The position numbers and the translations under genes are program-made. From Alectoria sarmentosa (lineage: Eukaryota > Ascomycota > Lecanoromycetes > Lecanorales > Parmeliaceae): a DNA stretch of 64,000 nt. The notes under the pieces are model-generated. The model had not been told where the DNA came from. It did not search any database and saw only the letters and a list, made by a program, of their open reading frames with translations. Positions 43,656 through 53,816 of the stretch are shown piece after piece. Numbering within the stretch: position 1 is the stretch's first letter; each line of letters starts with the position of its first letter. The stretch is from NCBI GenBank assembly GCA_009733775.1, contig WOGZ01000113.1, forward strand, positions 1 to 64,000. The letters run 5' to 3'.

Positions 43656-46600
43656 TCAAGGCACAGACTTCCTCGGCCTGCCCCGACCTCGAGCAGCGGG
43701 GGCCTTGCTAATGGCTGCGCTCTCGAAGGCAGCAGGCATTGATTTCCTTGGTCTGCCGCCCTTTATTTTCAGAGAAGATTCGGCGATGGTAGATGCACTT
43801 TTTGCCGCCGCAACGATCTTGATTTTCTTCCCCGTAGAAAATATGGATTTGGGTGCTGTCAATAGTTTGCCGTTCGGCTTCCTTTGTGAATCCTCGTCAC
43901 TTGAAGTCGAAGAAGAGTCTGACCCAGAAGACTCGGCTTCCTTTTCATCGTCATTTGCCCACTGAAGAGCTTTTAGCTTGGCTTTGCGATTTTCTTCGGC
44001 TAGCTTCTGCGTAAAGTCGACGGGAACAATATGCATTTCGGGGACTTCAACCGCAGCTTGCGTCCCCAACAGGGTTTCATCCGCGAAGGTCACTTTTGAT
44101 GGCTTGGGTGGCCTTGGAGCTGTGGCTGCTGATTGAGTTGGAGGGAGGGAAGATTCGAGATCATTATTGAGCTGAAGTTCGGGTGCACTTGGGAGAGGGG
44201 TCGGCTGCTCTCGAGGTGGGGAAGGCTTCCTTCTATTGGGAACCTCGTCCGGTGTTAGAGATTGGTGGCCCTCGCTTCGCTGGGCGAGGTACTTGGGTAA
44301 CGGCCGCGGCCCTTGAGATTTGTTGACTGGCACAAACGAGATCGTTTCCTCTTGAGCAGTCTCGGAGTCACTGGAGGACTCGGTATAATTTACCGAAGTC
44401 TTCCTTGAATCTTTCGCCGAAGCAGGGGCTATCGAGGACTTAGGAGCTTTCCGCTTTCGAGTTGAGAACTCCTCGTCCAGCTCCTCTCGTGTCTTTCTCT
44501 TCTTGGGTGGCGCAGCAAACACCTCGGTATGGGTGACTGAGGGCAAGTCTGACTGTAATAGAATTGGCGCTTCTTTCCTGATGGCCTGGATTCCGTTCGT
44601 TGCTATAGGCTGCGAGTGAGTGACACGGAGGGCGGCTAACTTGGTTTGGGGGATTAGCAATTTGACTCGTAGGCTCTTCCCCGTGATTGATGCTTCAGTA
44701 CAAATGTACCGATTACCCAGCTTGGCATCTTCAAGCATTCTCTCGAGCTGAGTAAGGTGAGGAGGGTCGGGACCGTTGTGTTGTGGTGGCAGTACAGCGT
44801 CACTCTCCACTATTTTTCCAACAGTCTGTTTTGGGATTTCCTGCTGAAGGTAATTGCTTGGTTGCTTTGAGGGTGAGGGCTGAGACATGGTTGGATCTGG
44901 ATACTCGTACGCAATCCCATTGCTTGTGAAACCCTGGCCTTGAAAATTTTGATTGATCATGTTCGCCATTGGCGCCATGTGGTAAGGACGTCGAGTTTCT
45001 GAGGTCATATCTCGTTGATTCCTCTCCCAATCCATCTCGTCATCCGATGAAGATACGCTACTTGACCTATCTCGGCCTCTAATCTGGGCCCGATTGGACG
45101 ATTGGACGCGGTTTCTGTCCATACCTGTCTTCATCGAATTTCCATTCGTGTGCACAATTGGCTGATGCATACTAAGCATGGGGTCAATCGGGATACCGGA
45201 TTCCGCAGGCTTGATGCCAGAATCGAAATATTGGCTTTGACCGTTCACTGGAGTGTGTTCCTCTTCATCCACGTAGTTCTCATTCAATGCCGGATCTCTG
45301 GCTCTAGTTTGTTCCGCCTCGTCTTTTCGTCGACTCAGTCGTCTATTGTCTTGTGGATGGTCATCTCCTGTCTTCTTGATCCATTTCCCATTCGAAACAC
45401 TGAAATCGACGAGACTCTCGACGCTTCTTGGATCCGCAACTTTCCTCGTATCATGTCCAAGCATTGTGCCGCTGGGTTCGTATGGTTCGAACCCGGCAAC
45501 AGTACCACACTTTGCAGCAGAACAGATTTTGAGACAATGCGGACACTCCCAGTTCGGATTTTCCATCACAGTCAATGGCATTAAGTCGAACCCACGGAAG
45601 AGGCTGCCATAGCCATAGTGACGGTCGCACTTGGTGCAGGGCGCCAGCTTCCAGCGGTATTCCGGATGTTGCGAAACGTGGTCTCTCGCATACTCCTTGC
45701 TGAGTTTGTCAAAATTACGTTTTCTTGGCTTTTTTATATTCCCTTCATCATCCACTTCAATGTCGTCATCCACTTTCTTAGCACCACCGACTTCTTGTAG
45801 ATGTCTTTTTTCGAACGATGTCAATGGGGGTAATGGGTTTTCCGGGTCACTCCAAGGTCGAATTTTCAGTTGCTCTTGGCAGACTTGAGCCAATGTCTTC
45901 TTGCCCAAATTCCTTCTCTCCACATCAAATGGCTGAGGAGACTTATCACTGAGACCGTTTTCGAAATTAATGATCTGATGTCTCCACCTATCATGTTTCT
46001 GTTCAAGCTCTTGCCAAGGAAATTGCTCCACCCACTTGTACTTCGATAAACAGCTGCAGCTGCGGCCCATGGCAAAACACTCCATGCAAATGTCGTACGT
46101 ATCCTCATCCCCATTCTCGAAGGTTACGATACAGGTTGTGCAAGTCAAGAATCGATTGAAAATATTACAACGACAATATGAACATGTGACGAAGCTCTCG
46201 TAGGGAAGATACTGGCCATGTTTCGCCGATGCAGAAACAGGAGCCAGCATTTCAGAGAGCAGTATTTCCGTATACAGAGCGAAGAGGCGTTTGAAGTCTT
46301 TCTGAAGCTGGCGTATCTTCGGGCTATAGTCGATTTCCATCCGTGCGTGATGATTGGGCGCCGATTGTCTCTGCGTATTGGCTTGCTTCAGGAGATCAGA
46401 GTATTTCATCAAAGCAAAATAAACTATGGATTTGTTCTTGTACTGTTCATCACGGCAAACAATTCTGGCTCGCGGTAGTGCTTCGTGCAGGGCCATTTCG
46501 AGGGTCTCAACTGTTGTTCGATTCCAAGCCACTTTCATAGTGACTGTTCCACGATTCCATACTTGGTGTGGAGCTAAGGGAGGGATAAGTATAAAGTCTC

Positions 46601-47551
46601 CAACCCTTTGGTCCACGATATATGTTTTGAATGGTGCAGCTTTCCAGGCGTTTATTTGGGCAAAATGCGACTCTACCTCGATGTCATGGCCCAAGGTCGC
46701 TAACCAATACTCGGACACGGTGTGTCGATCATTAGTTTCCGTCATGAACCATATCGATGAACCGGGTTTCGTATGTTTGCCGTATCTGTCTTTGAGGCCT
46801 GAAGTCTCCACCATCAAATTTTGTCCTAGGCTGGCACACATCTCGCGGTGGGCAGGTGTATAGGTCCCCTCATGGCCGATATAGCACATCATATTATCTG
46901 CTCTCATGGACGGTGGAAGGCAGCTCATCAGGTCCCCTGCTCTGGCCACACCTAGCCCCTTCATATTGCCTGAGCTATGCTCCTCTATTGACCCTGGCCC
47001 ACCAAAATCACCTATGCTTTCATTGAGGTAGAAGACGCTTGGCGGAATCTGTTCTTGTAGCTTGTCGTGCCATATCTGAGGACAGTCAAGATCTTTCAGA
47101 TATATTCTCTGACGATCACGTTCTTTGTAATTTTGTCGGTTCCATTGGTCAGTGAGCTTCGACATGTTGTTAAGATAGTGACCAATTGAGAGGGTCATAT
47201 TCTGCTGTTTGCTCAGATTGCGTGCCTGTTCGACTATACGGCAAGATCAGAAGCTGAGCGCTCAAGGTGCTGGTCATGCTTACATTTCTTTCCATAGTTG
47301 TCTTGCAACCATTGAGTTGTGAAGGTCCACTCATCCAGGCGGTGTTGGAACCCTTCGACAACGAGGGGTTTCCCTCCAAGAATGACGTGCAGCAAGACCA
47401 ATTTGTCGAAGGCTTCTAAGCCTTGGGTCTCGATCATATCGCATGATATCCTCGTCACGTACTCAAAGTTTGGAGTCTCCTCGACCAGAGAGGCAAGATC
47501 GAGGTCTGGAGGGATGGGGTCGAAGGCCGCCGAGGGTCGTTGAGCAACCAT
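43656..47551 (-). CDS. JmjC-domain chromatin protein with zinc finger and AT-hooks
   Basis: Two exons, 47551-47284 and 47233-43656, give 1281 residues. The JmjC domain occupies about residues 190-330. Iron ligands H218 and E220 (PAHREMC) and H312 (PPLAPHQVWN) are present, so an active 2-oxoglutarate/Fe(II) demethylase is possible. A cysteine-rich block follows (CSYCRCNIF...CTTC...CMECFAMGRSCSC), then a CTKCDRHYGYGSLFRG...CPHC block resembling the 4CXXC-R1 zinc finger. The C-terminal third is disordered and ends in AT-hooks (KGGRPRKS and RGRGRPRKS). It is probably nuclear and DNA-associated; a histone substrate cannot be read. Neurospora DMM-1 and fission yeast Epe1 are JmjC proteins limiting heterochromatin, but homology to them is not shown here. 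Confidence 0.87.
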
Positions 47552-48276
47552 ATTGCTTGCAAAGAGGGGACCGGGTTGAGTCTATGCGTATGTACGAGCA
47601 TTTATCCCGCAAGTTGGAGGTGCGCAAGCAGGGTTTTAGGGCGAGGGTAAGAGGAAAGAAGTTGGGCGCGGGGCTCATCTCAAATGCAATACACCACGCG
47701 CAGCACCTGAGTTGAGGCTTACTTGGCCTGATAGTGAAAGAGTGAGTACGGTAGTCTCGAACAACGAGCTCCGAGAAGATTGCCTTGTTGGCTGCTGAAT
47801 TATATGAAGAGTTCACTGCTCAGAGCGAGATTTGAGTCTCCTCCGCGCGCCTAGAGCGTAGCTAGCGTGCCAAGGCCAGACTGATATTGAAGGTCCAAAC
47901 TTCATCCTATTTACTTCATCTTACATTTTGTTTGCCAAGACCGTCTGAGAAGCCGGCTTCCTTTGCATCTTCAGACTTTCTCGTTGCCGTAGCTCAGAGA
48001 TACTGACAGCTTGCTGCTTGAGGCTTTGAATTCAGATGAGATATTACTCTCCTTTCCCTCCGCCTGCAAAGCTTCTTTAGTCGAGATGGGCGCGTACAAG
48101 ATTTCAGAGCGAATTTACAGCTTGAGATATTTCAAGTAGAATGGGATGTAGGATGTAGGTTATCGAGGAGCTTTGTCTCTCTCCAAGGACCTTTCCATCA
48201 CTTCGAGTGCGCCGGGCTTTATCCTTCTGTCGTGGAAAATACACGCAATCAAGGGAACCAAAAGTAACAGACAGGA
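47552..48276. promoter_or_regulatory. Divergent promoter of the JmjC gene and COQ2
   Basis: 725 bp between start codons, without a recognised gene or repeat. Confidence 0.5.
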
Positions 48277-49560
48277 ATGGTAGTTATGGATGGGCGGCAC
48301 CAGCTGAAGACAATGAAACAATGCTTCTCCCAACGTAGCATCTTCATTTCAAGCAAACCAGGCATTTTGCAACCCTGCAGAAACAGACACCTGTGCTGCA
48401 CAACGTCTAGGACCGCGGGAGTCTCCTCGTCAACGCAAAGATTCTTTACGACGTCTGCTAGGCATCGAAGATCCTCTGCATCTCCGGAGCAGAATTTGGC
48501 TGGGTTACCGCCAATACAATATGCGAAAATCTCCAGGAAGACTCATAGTGAAGCTGTACCCACAGTACGTTCCTTTGCCACTGTCTCACCAATCTACGAA
48601 GCTCCTCAGACGGGTTTTATCTCCTACCTACCTCAAACCTGGATACCATACGCGGAATTAATGCGCCTCGACAAGCCCGCCGGAACCTACTATCTTTTCT
48701 TTCCATGTCTTTTCTCAACGCTCCTAGCAGCCTCATACACAGAACCGGGCCCACTCCCCGTCCTAACTACTACATTGTGCTTCTTCAGCGGCGCGCTGAT
48801 AATGCGTGGTGCTGGTTGTACCATCAATGACCTCTGGGATCGCAACCTGGATCCCCACGTGGCCCGCACACGTCTTCGACCAATAGCTCGCGGTGCAGTT
48901 ACACCTTCCAAGGCTTTGACCTTCACTGGGTTTCAATTGCTAGCAGGTCTAGGCGTCCTTTTGCAATTTCCGCTTCCGTGCCTCTATTACGGCACGCCCA
49001 GCCTGTTGCTGGTTGCCACCTACCCTCTTGCCAAAAGAGTCACGCACTACCCTCAATTCGTGCTGGGGCTGACGTTCTCTTGGGGAGCGCTTATGGGCTT
49101 CCCAGCATTTGGAGTGGATCTGCTAGCAGACACTGCGGCGCTCAAAGCCGTGGCCGCACTGTATGCAAGTTGTGTTTCCTGGACCGTATTGTACGATATG
49201 ATCTATGCCCACATGGACATCAAAGATGATGCTAAAGTGGGCATCAAAAGTATCGCATTACGACACGAGAAAGAGACGAAGGCTGTTTTGTCCGGCCTGG
49301 CAGTTGTGCAGGTCGGCTTGCTAGCCGTGGCTGGAACAGCGGTAGGTGTAGGTCCAGTCTTCTTCATAGGCAGCTGTGGCTCTGCAGCCGCTAATTTAGG
49401 CTTCATGATATGGAAAGTGAGGCTCAAAGAAGTAAGCAATTGTTGGTGGTGGTTCAGAAACGGAGCATGGTTGACTGGAGGTGGAATTGCAGGTGGGATG
49501 CTTGCGGAATACGTGCTCAAATCGGAACAGAAAAGTGAAGCGGCAGGTTCTAATAGCTAG
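48277..49560 (+). CDS. COQ2: 4-hydroxybenzoate polyprenyltransferase, ubiquinone synthesis
   Basis: A single exon of 427 residues. The first 100 or so residues are basic and Ser-rich, a mitochondrial presequence. The UbiA domain starts at WIPYAELMRLDKPAGTYYLFFPC. Both aspartate-rich, Mg-diphosphate binding motifs are intact: NDLWDRNLD (184-192) and DMIYAHMDIKDD (307-318). Eight or nine membrane helices follow the family plan. The enzyme joins the polyprenyl tail to 4-hydroxybenzoate in the inner mitochondrial membrane, the first committed step of coenzyme Q assembly. Several in-frame ATGs occur in the first 13 codons, so the exact start is uncertain. The 3' end converges on eIF3f with only 134 bp between stops. 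Confidence 0.94.
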   Translation: MVVMDGRHQLKTMKQCFSQRSIFISSKPGILQPCRNRHLCCTTSRTAGVSSSTQRFFTTSARHRRSSASPEQNLAGLPPIQYAKISRKTHSEAVPTVRSFATVSPIYEAPQTGFISYLPQTWIPYAELMRLDKPAGTYYLFFPCLFSTLLAASYTEPGPLPVLTTTLCFFSGALIMRGAGCTINDLWDRNLDPHVARTRLRPIARGAVTPSKALTFTGFQLLAGLGVLLQFPLPCLYYGTPSLLLVATYPLAKRVTHYPQFVLGLTFSWGALMGFPAFGVDLLADTAALKAVAALYASCVSWTVLYDMIYAHMDIKDDAKVGIKSIALRHEKETKAVLSGLAVVQVGLLAVAGTAVGVGPVFFIGSCGSAAANLGFMIWKVRLKEVSNCWWWFRNGAWLTGGGIAGGMLAEYVLKSEQKSEAAGSNS

Positions 49561-49694
49561 TTTGTATGTCGAGTAGATTTTTGATACCATTCTTTCAGCC
49601 AATTGAATAGAGACATGGCCATGTGCTATTCGAGCTTTCAGCGAGATATCATACTTCTATGGTCGCTCTTTGCATCAGTGCGTTACACTTAACA

Positions 49695-50833
49695 TCATGA
49701 TTCATTCGCTCGGCCGCCTCCACCTCTTCGACTCCCTCCACCGCGCTGCCCTCTCTGATTGCCTTCCGAGCCCGTCCCATTAGTTTGAGCGCCACCCAGA
49801 CCATCCCCAGCCCCCATCGTCAATGCGGCGGTCGCTAGCCTATTGGAGAGATCGATCTGTGTGCGGATAGTATTTGCGAGATATGAGACGACAAGGACGT
49901 CTTGAATATGATTGTTGCTGAAGGGAGTCAGTATGTGTAATAAGAGCGAAAATTGTGCTTGGACATACAAATCCCGCTCGATGTCCTCCGGGTCTACCTT
50001 TGGCGCCAGTGCCAGAGCATTGAGTAAGAATTGGCCAAGTGCACTCGATGGTGGAGCTTCCTCTTCTATGACAGCTTCGACGTATTTCGATACTCTTTCG
50101 AGCATCGCAAGGACCTCCTCAATAGCTCTTTCCAAAGATTCAATGTCCGTCAGGACATTTGCCGTTCTGTCCTTGTTGTCTTTTGCTCCTGAAATCAACT
50201 CCAGCCCACTCTTTTCCGCCTCTCCATACCGTATTTCATGTGGCACTGGCGTGAAAGCTGCACTATCCGCTGCCCTCTCAGCTGTCACTCCGACAGGCGC
50301 AGAGATATACGTCCTAGCCTCAATCTCCTTTCCGGCATCCGTACTGATCGTTAGATGAACTGCAGGATGAGGCCACGTTCCATCGCCTTGCCCGCCGTAG
50401 AAATTCTGAATAAGCGCCGAGAATGTATTGAGCTCTGCCGAAGTAGCGTACCATCCGACAAGCACTTCTTTAGGATTTGCTTTGAGGTGAAGTCCTAGCA
50501 TCTGCTTTTGGTACTCCATGTCGACCTCGACCTGCTCCTGTGTTTCGGTGTGCCCAACTGCGAAACAATTCCTAATCTCCACTTCTTGGCCATCTTCACT
50601 GCGCACGCCGAGTAGGGTTCCTATAACTCGTTCTTGGTCTGCGTTGCGGCGCAGAGAATGGTCTAGGATGGAGAAAATAGCCTGAAGTACGGTCAGCTCA
50701 CGCATGGAGAGTGATTTAAGTTTACTACCTGAGGTTGTATTATGACATTTAAGGGAGCTGTGGTTGGCTGCGAGCCTACTGCAGCAGGACCTAGAGGTCT
50801 TGCAAGATGGAGGAAGGAGTCGGCCTCCACCAT
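49695..50833 (-). CDS. Translation initiation factor eIF3 subunit F
   Basis: Three exons, 50833-50729, 50681-49969 and 49917-49695, give 346 residues. The MPN domain begins SFLHLARPLGPAAVGSQ...NVIIQPQAIFSILDHSLRR and includes RVIGTLLGVRSEDGQEVEIRNCFAV and VGWYATS; it lacks the JAMM zinc ligands, as expected for this subunit. The C-terminal helical region has FNNHIQDVLVVSYLANTIRTQ, and an RGG-like Gly/Arg tail ends the protein. Intron 2 (49968-49918) is 51 bp, in frame and free of stops, so an unspliced reading also stays open; splicing restores the family sequence, and the donor (GTATGT) and acceptor (CTTCAG) are strong. It shares a 233-bp divergent promoter with UTP25, another ribosome-related gene. 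Confidence 0.93.
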
Positions 50834-51066
50834 GTTTCTTGGACAGACCGAGTAAACTGATTTTGGTGCTCCCACTTTGCGATTCGAATGGTCTTTTGAC
50901 CTTAAAGCTGTGTGCTTTCGCTTTGCGCGTAAGGTAACAAATTGTCAAGTAGGGATGACACTGCAACTGTCGACAATCGAGAATTGAGAGTTGTGGGAAA
51001 ACGAAATCTTGGCAGATTAGTAAGCGGGAGATTCTCGAAGTCGACGGCCAGATCTTCGTCTTCTTC
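50834..51066. promoter_or_regulatory. Compact divergent promoter, eIF3f / UTP25
   Basis: Only 233 bp separate the two start codons, so the translation and ribosome-biogenesis genes probably share regulation. No specific motif is claimed. Confidence 0.55.
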
Positions 51067-53241
51067 ATGGCACCTTCCGGCAACAGGTCCAAAGATCGTG
51101 TGGCAAGCGACCGTCAAGGGAGAGGAGGTAGGAGGGGCGCTTTTCGAAGTCATGGAAGAGGTAGAGGCAACGATGGTCATGCAGCAAAAGTACTGAGGAA
51201 GAATGCTTTCTATTCGACACGGGTCGAAGAACAAATTGGAGACGAGCCTGAAAATGAGGTAGAGAGCTCGGCAGATGGGTCAGAAGGGCCTGGGATGATT
51301 TCCAAATCTTTGAGTGACAGTGACGATGAAGACATTCAGAAGGACGTGTTCAAACCATACAGCGCACTTCTACAATCCCTGAGCGCGGATAGTGGCGAGC
51401 CACTGCGAAAGAAACGCAAAGTCGAGCATACTGAGGTCTCTCTGGAGGTTGAGACACCTTGGAACGAAGTAGATCAAGTTGAAGAGCCGGGAGAGGTCGA
51501 GAACTCTGCTGTTGATGATGCCGAGGATGCAGATCTTCTCGAAGACGACTACGATCCTTTTCTGAAGCATTTTGCAGAACATAAGGATACGGAACTCTCA
51601 CGGGGAATACAGGATGTTAAAAACGACACTTGGGCTATGAGAGTGTCCGACTCGAAGCTTGAAGGAGGCTATTTAATGAAGGTCCCCCAGGTCTCGAATT
51701 CAGCCCTTGCCCATGGCTCGAGTATTGTCCCCAATACAGACAATCTACTGCTGAAGCAAAAATTGCAGGGGCCGGCGAAGAAATCATTTCCACCTCTGGA
51801 CAGATTGACCGGGAGTTTCGCCTCGTCTGTCTTCAACTACAGAGATGTGCTGTTTCCCCAGAGGACTTTGAGAAATGCTGAGACCTTGCGAAAGTTGACA
51901 TGTCTGCATGCACTAAATCACATCTTCAAGACACGTGATAAAGTCATCAAAGATAACGCGCGTCTTGCGAAGGAAGATACGGAGGTAATAGAGCTGCGAG
52001 ACCAAGGCTTCACCCGTCCCAAGGTGCTTTTCATCTTACCGACGAGAAACTCTTGTGTCAAGTATATTGATACCATCATATCCCTTTGCAAACCAGAACA
52101 GCAGGAGAACAAGAAAAGGTTTCAAGATTCCTACGCTTCAGGCAATGACCATTTCTCTGAAGACAAGCCCGAAGACTTTCGGGAACTCTTCGCTGGCAAC
52201 GACGACGACATGTTCAGGCTCGGTCTGAAATTCACTCGTAAAACGGTCAAGTTCTTCGCCCAATTCTACAGCTCGGATATCATCTTTGCAAGTCCATTAG
52301 GGCTGCGTATGGCAATTGGGCCAGATGATCCAAAGAAACAAGATTATGACTTTCTCAGCTCCATCGAAATCGTGGTGATCGATCAAGCAGATGCGATTTT
52401 GATGCAAAACTGGGAGCATGTGGAGTTCATATTTGAACATCTAAATCTCCAACCAAAGGAGGCCCACGGCTGCGACTTCAGCCGTGTGAGGGATTGGTAT
52501 CTCGATGGCAATGCCAAGTACCTCCGACAAACAATTTTGTCCTCCAGCTTCAATTTTCCGTCACTAAATAGGCTTTTTGGTCGTCACATGCTCAACATTG
52601 CTGGAAAAATGAAGTACTCGAGTGAGGAAGATGGCGCCATGATCGACTTGGGTATTTCTGCTAGACAGATATTTTCACGCTTGGACGTCACGAGCCTTGT
52701 CGCTGAACCAGATGACCGATTCAATTACTTTGCTGTTGCTGTCCTGCCCTCCTTAGCAAAATACTCGAAGCATGATGCCGGAGTAGGCCGAGGGGTACTG
52801 ATCTACTTTCCGTCTTACGCTGATTTTGTACGCGTCCGCAACTATCTGGCCAGCTCGTCAGACACGCAACATATCTCTTTCGGCTCGATTTCTGAGTATA
52901 CTACTGGCCGAGACGTTGCCCGAGCTCGCAGCAACTTTTTTTCCGGTAGACACTCGGTCTTGCTATATACTGAGCGAGCTCATCATTTCAGGCGCTACCA
53001 TTTGAAAGGAGTCAAAAGAGTCGTTATGTATGGGCTGCCAGAGAACCCACTCTTTTACAAAGAAGTCGTGGGAGGCTACCTAGGTTCCAGCATTTCGTCG
53101 GCTAAGCTAAATGCTCGAGAAACAAATGTAAGGATTTTGTTCTCAAAATTAGATACACTCAAGCTGGAGCGGATCGTTGGCACTGGAAGACATTTACCGA
53201 TGCTTAGGGAGAAGGGCGGTGATACATTTGATTTCGTTTGA
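51067..53241 (+). CDS. UTP25: Utp25, small-subunit processome protein
   Basis: A single exon of 724 residues. The N terminus is basic, with RGRGGRRG and a GRGRG stretch, then comes a long acidic region. The conserved UTP25 domain covers roughly residues 230-724: DVLFPQRTLRNAETLRKLTCLHALNHIFKTRD, RPKVLFILPTRNSC, FAQFYSSDIIFASPLGLRMAIG, IEIVVIDQADAILMQNWEHVEFIFEHLNL and RQTILSSSFNFPSLNRLF. The fold resembles a DEAD-box helicase, but the ATPase motifs are degenerate: DQAD stands where DEAD would be, and the P-loop is not evident. Utp25 acts in the nucleolus in early cleavage of pre-18S rRNA. Length and motif order are normal. Confidence 0.92.
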   Translation: MAPSGNRSKDRVASDRQGRGGRRGAFRSHGRGRGNDGHAAKVLRKNAFYSTRVEEQIGDEPENEVESSADGSEGPGMISKSLSDSDDEDIQKDVFKPYSALLQSLSADSGEPLRKKRKVEHTEVSLEVETPWNEVDQVEEPGEVENSAVDDAEDADLLEDDYDPFLKHFAEHKDTELSRGIQDVKNDTWAMRVSDSKLEGGYLMKVPQVSNSALAHGSSIVPNTDNLLLKQKLQGPAKKSFPPLDRLTGSFASSVFNYRDVLFPQRTLRNAETLRKLTCLHALNHIFKTRDKVIKDNARLAKEDTEVIELRDQGFTRPKVLFILPTRNSCVKYIDTIISLCKPEQQENKKRFQDSYASGNDHFSEDKPEDFRELFAGNDDDMFRLGLKFTRKTVKFFAQFYSSDIIFASPLGLRMAIGPDDPKKQDYDFLSSIEIVVIDQADAILMQNWEHVEFIFEHLNLQPKEAHGCDFSRVRDWYLDGNAKYLRQTILSSSFNFPSLNRLFGRHMLNIAGKMKYSSEEDGAMIDLGISARQIFSRLDVTSLVAEPDDRFNYFAVAVLPSLAKYSKHDAGVGRGVLIYFPSYADFVRVRNYLASSSDTQHISFGSISEYTTGRDVARARSNFFSGRHSVLLYTERAHHFRRYHLKGVKRVVMYGLPENPLFYKEVVGGYLGSSISSAKLNARETNVRILFSKLDTLKLERIVGTGRHLPMLREKGGDTFDFV

Positions 53242-53816
53242 GGCTTCTACTTGGGAATAGCATGAATATCAGCCGAGACAGTTATCTTGGCCTCGACAAT
53301 CTTGACTGGGCCCATAACCCAGGATAAATAGTATGTTCAGACATCACCTCCTTGACTCTAGAGTCTGACAGTATAGGAGGCCTGGAGACGTTCCGTTAGC
53401 TAGCTCATGTTTACCAATAAGACGTGCATAGTGCATCACAGTAGGAGATGCATTCAGTCACAAATCATTGTATTTTTGGAGAAGCGTCCGAAGCAAAATG
53501 ACTATTTGAATTTCAGAAGAACGTTTGGTCGTCTTCGCGCAGCTTATTGGACTTTCCAAACGGTACATTGGAAATTCTTGCAATTCACTCCTTTTTGCTG
53601 CACGAATTCATGACCTTTTTCACCTCACCTGGCTTTCAGCCCACCAAAAGTTTGGTCATGCGTACAGCAATCGTGTAGCTACCTTTAATCTCACCTCGAT
53701 ATCGCTCCGTCTTGCTACCCAAGTTGACCTCCATCCATTCATCGACCCAGCCGCCATGCTTGAATGGCTATACATGCTGCCATTCTTTACTATGTAGCTC
53801 TACAGTACAGTACGCC
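53242..53816. other. Intergenic region, promoter of the next gene
   Basis: Short frames only. An open frame runs into the next gene from 53712, but its N-terminal 35 residues look like translated leader. Confidence 0.5.
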
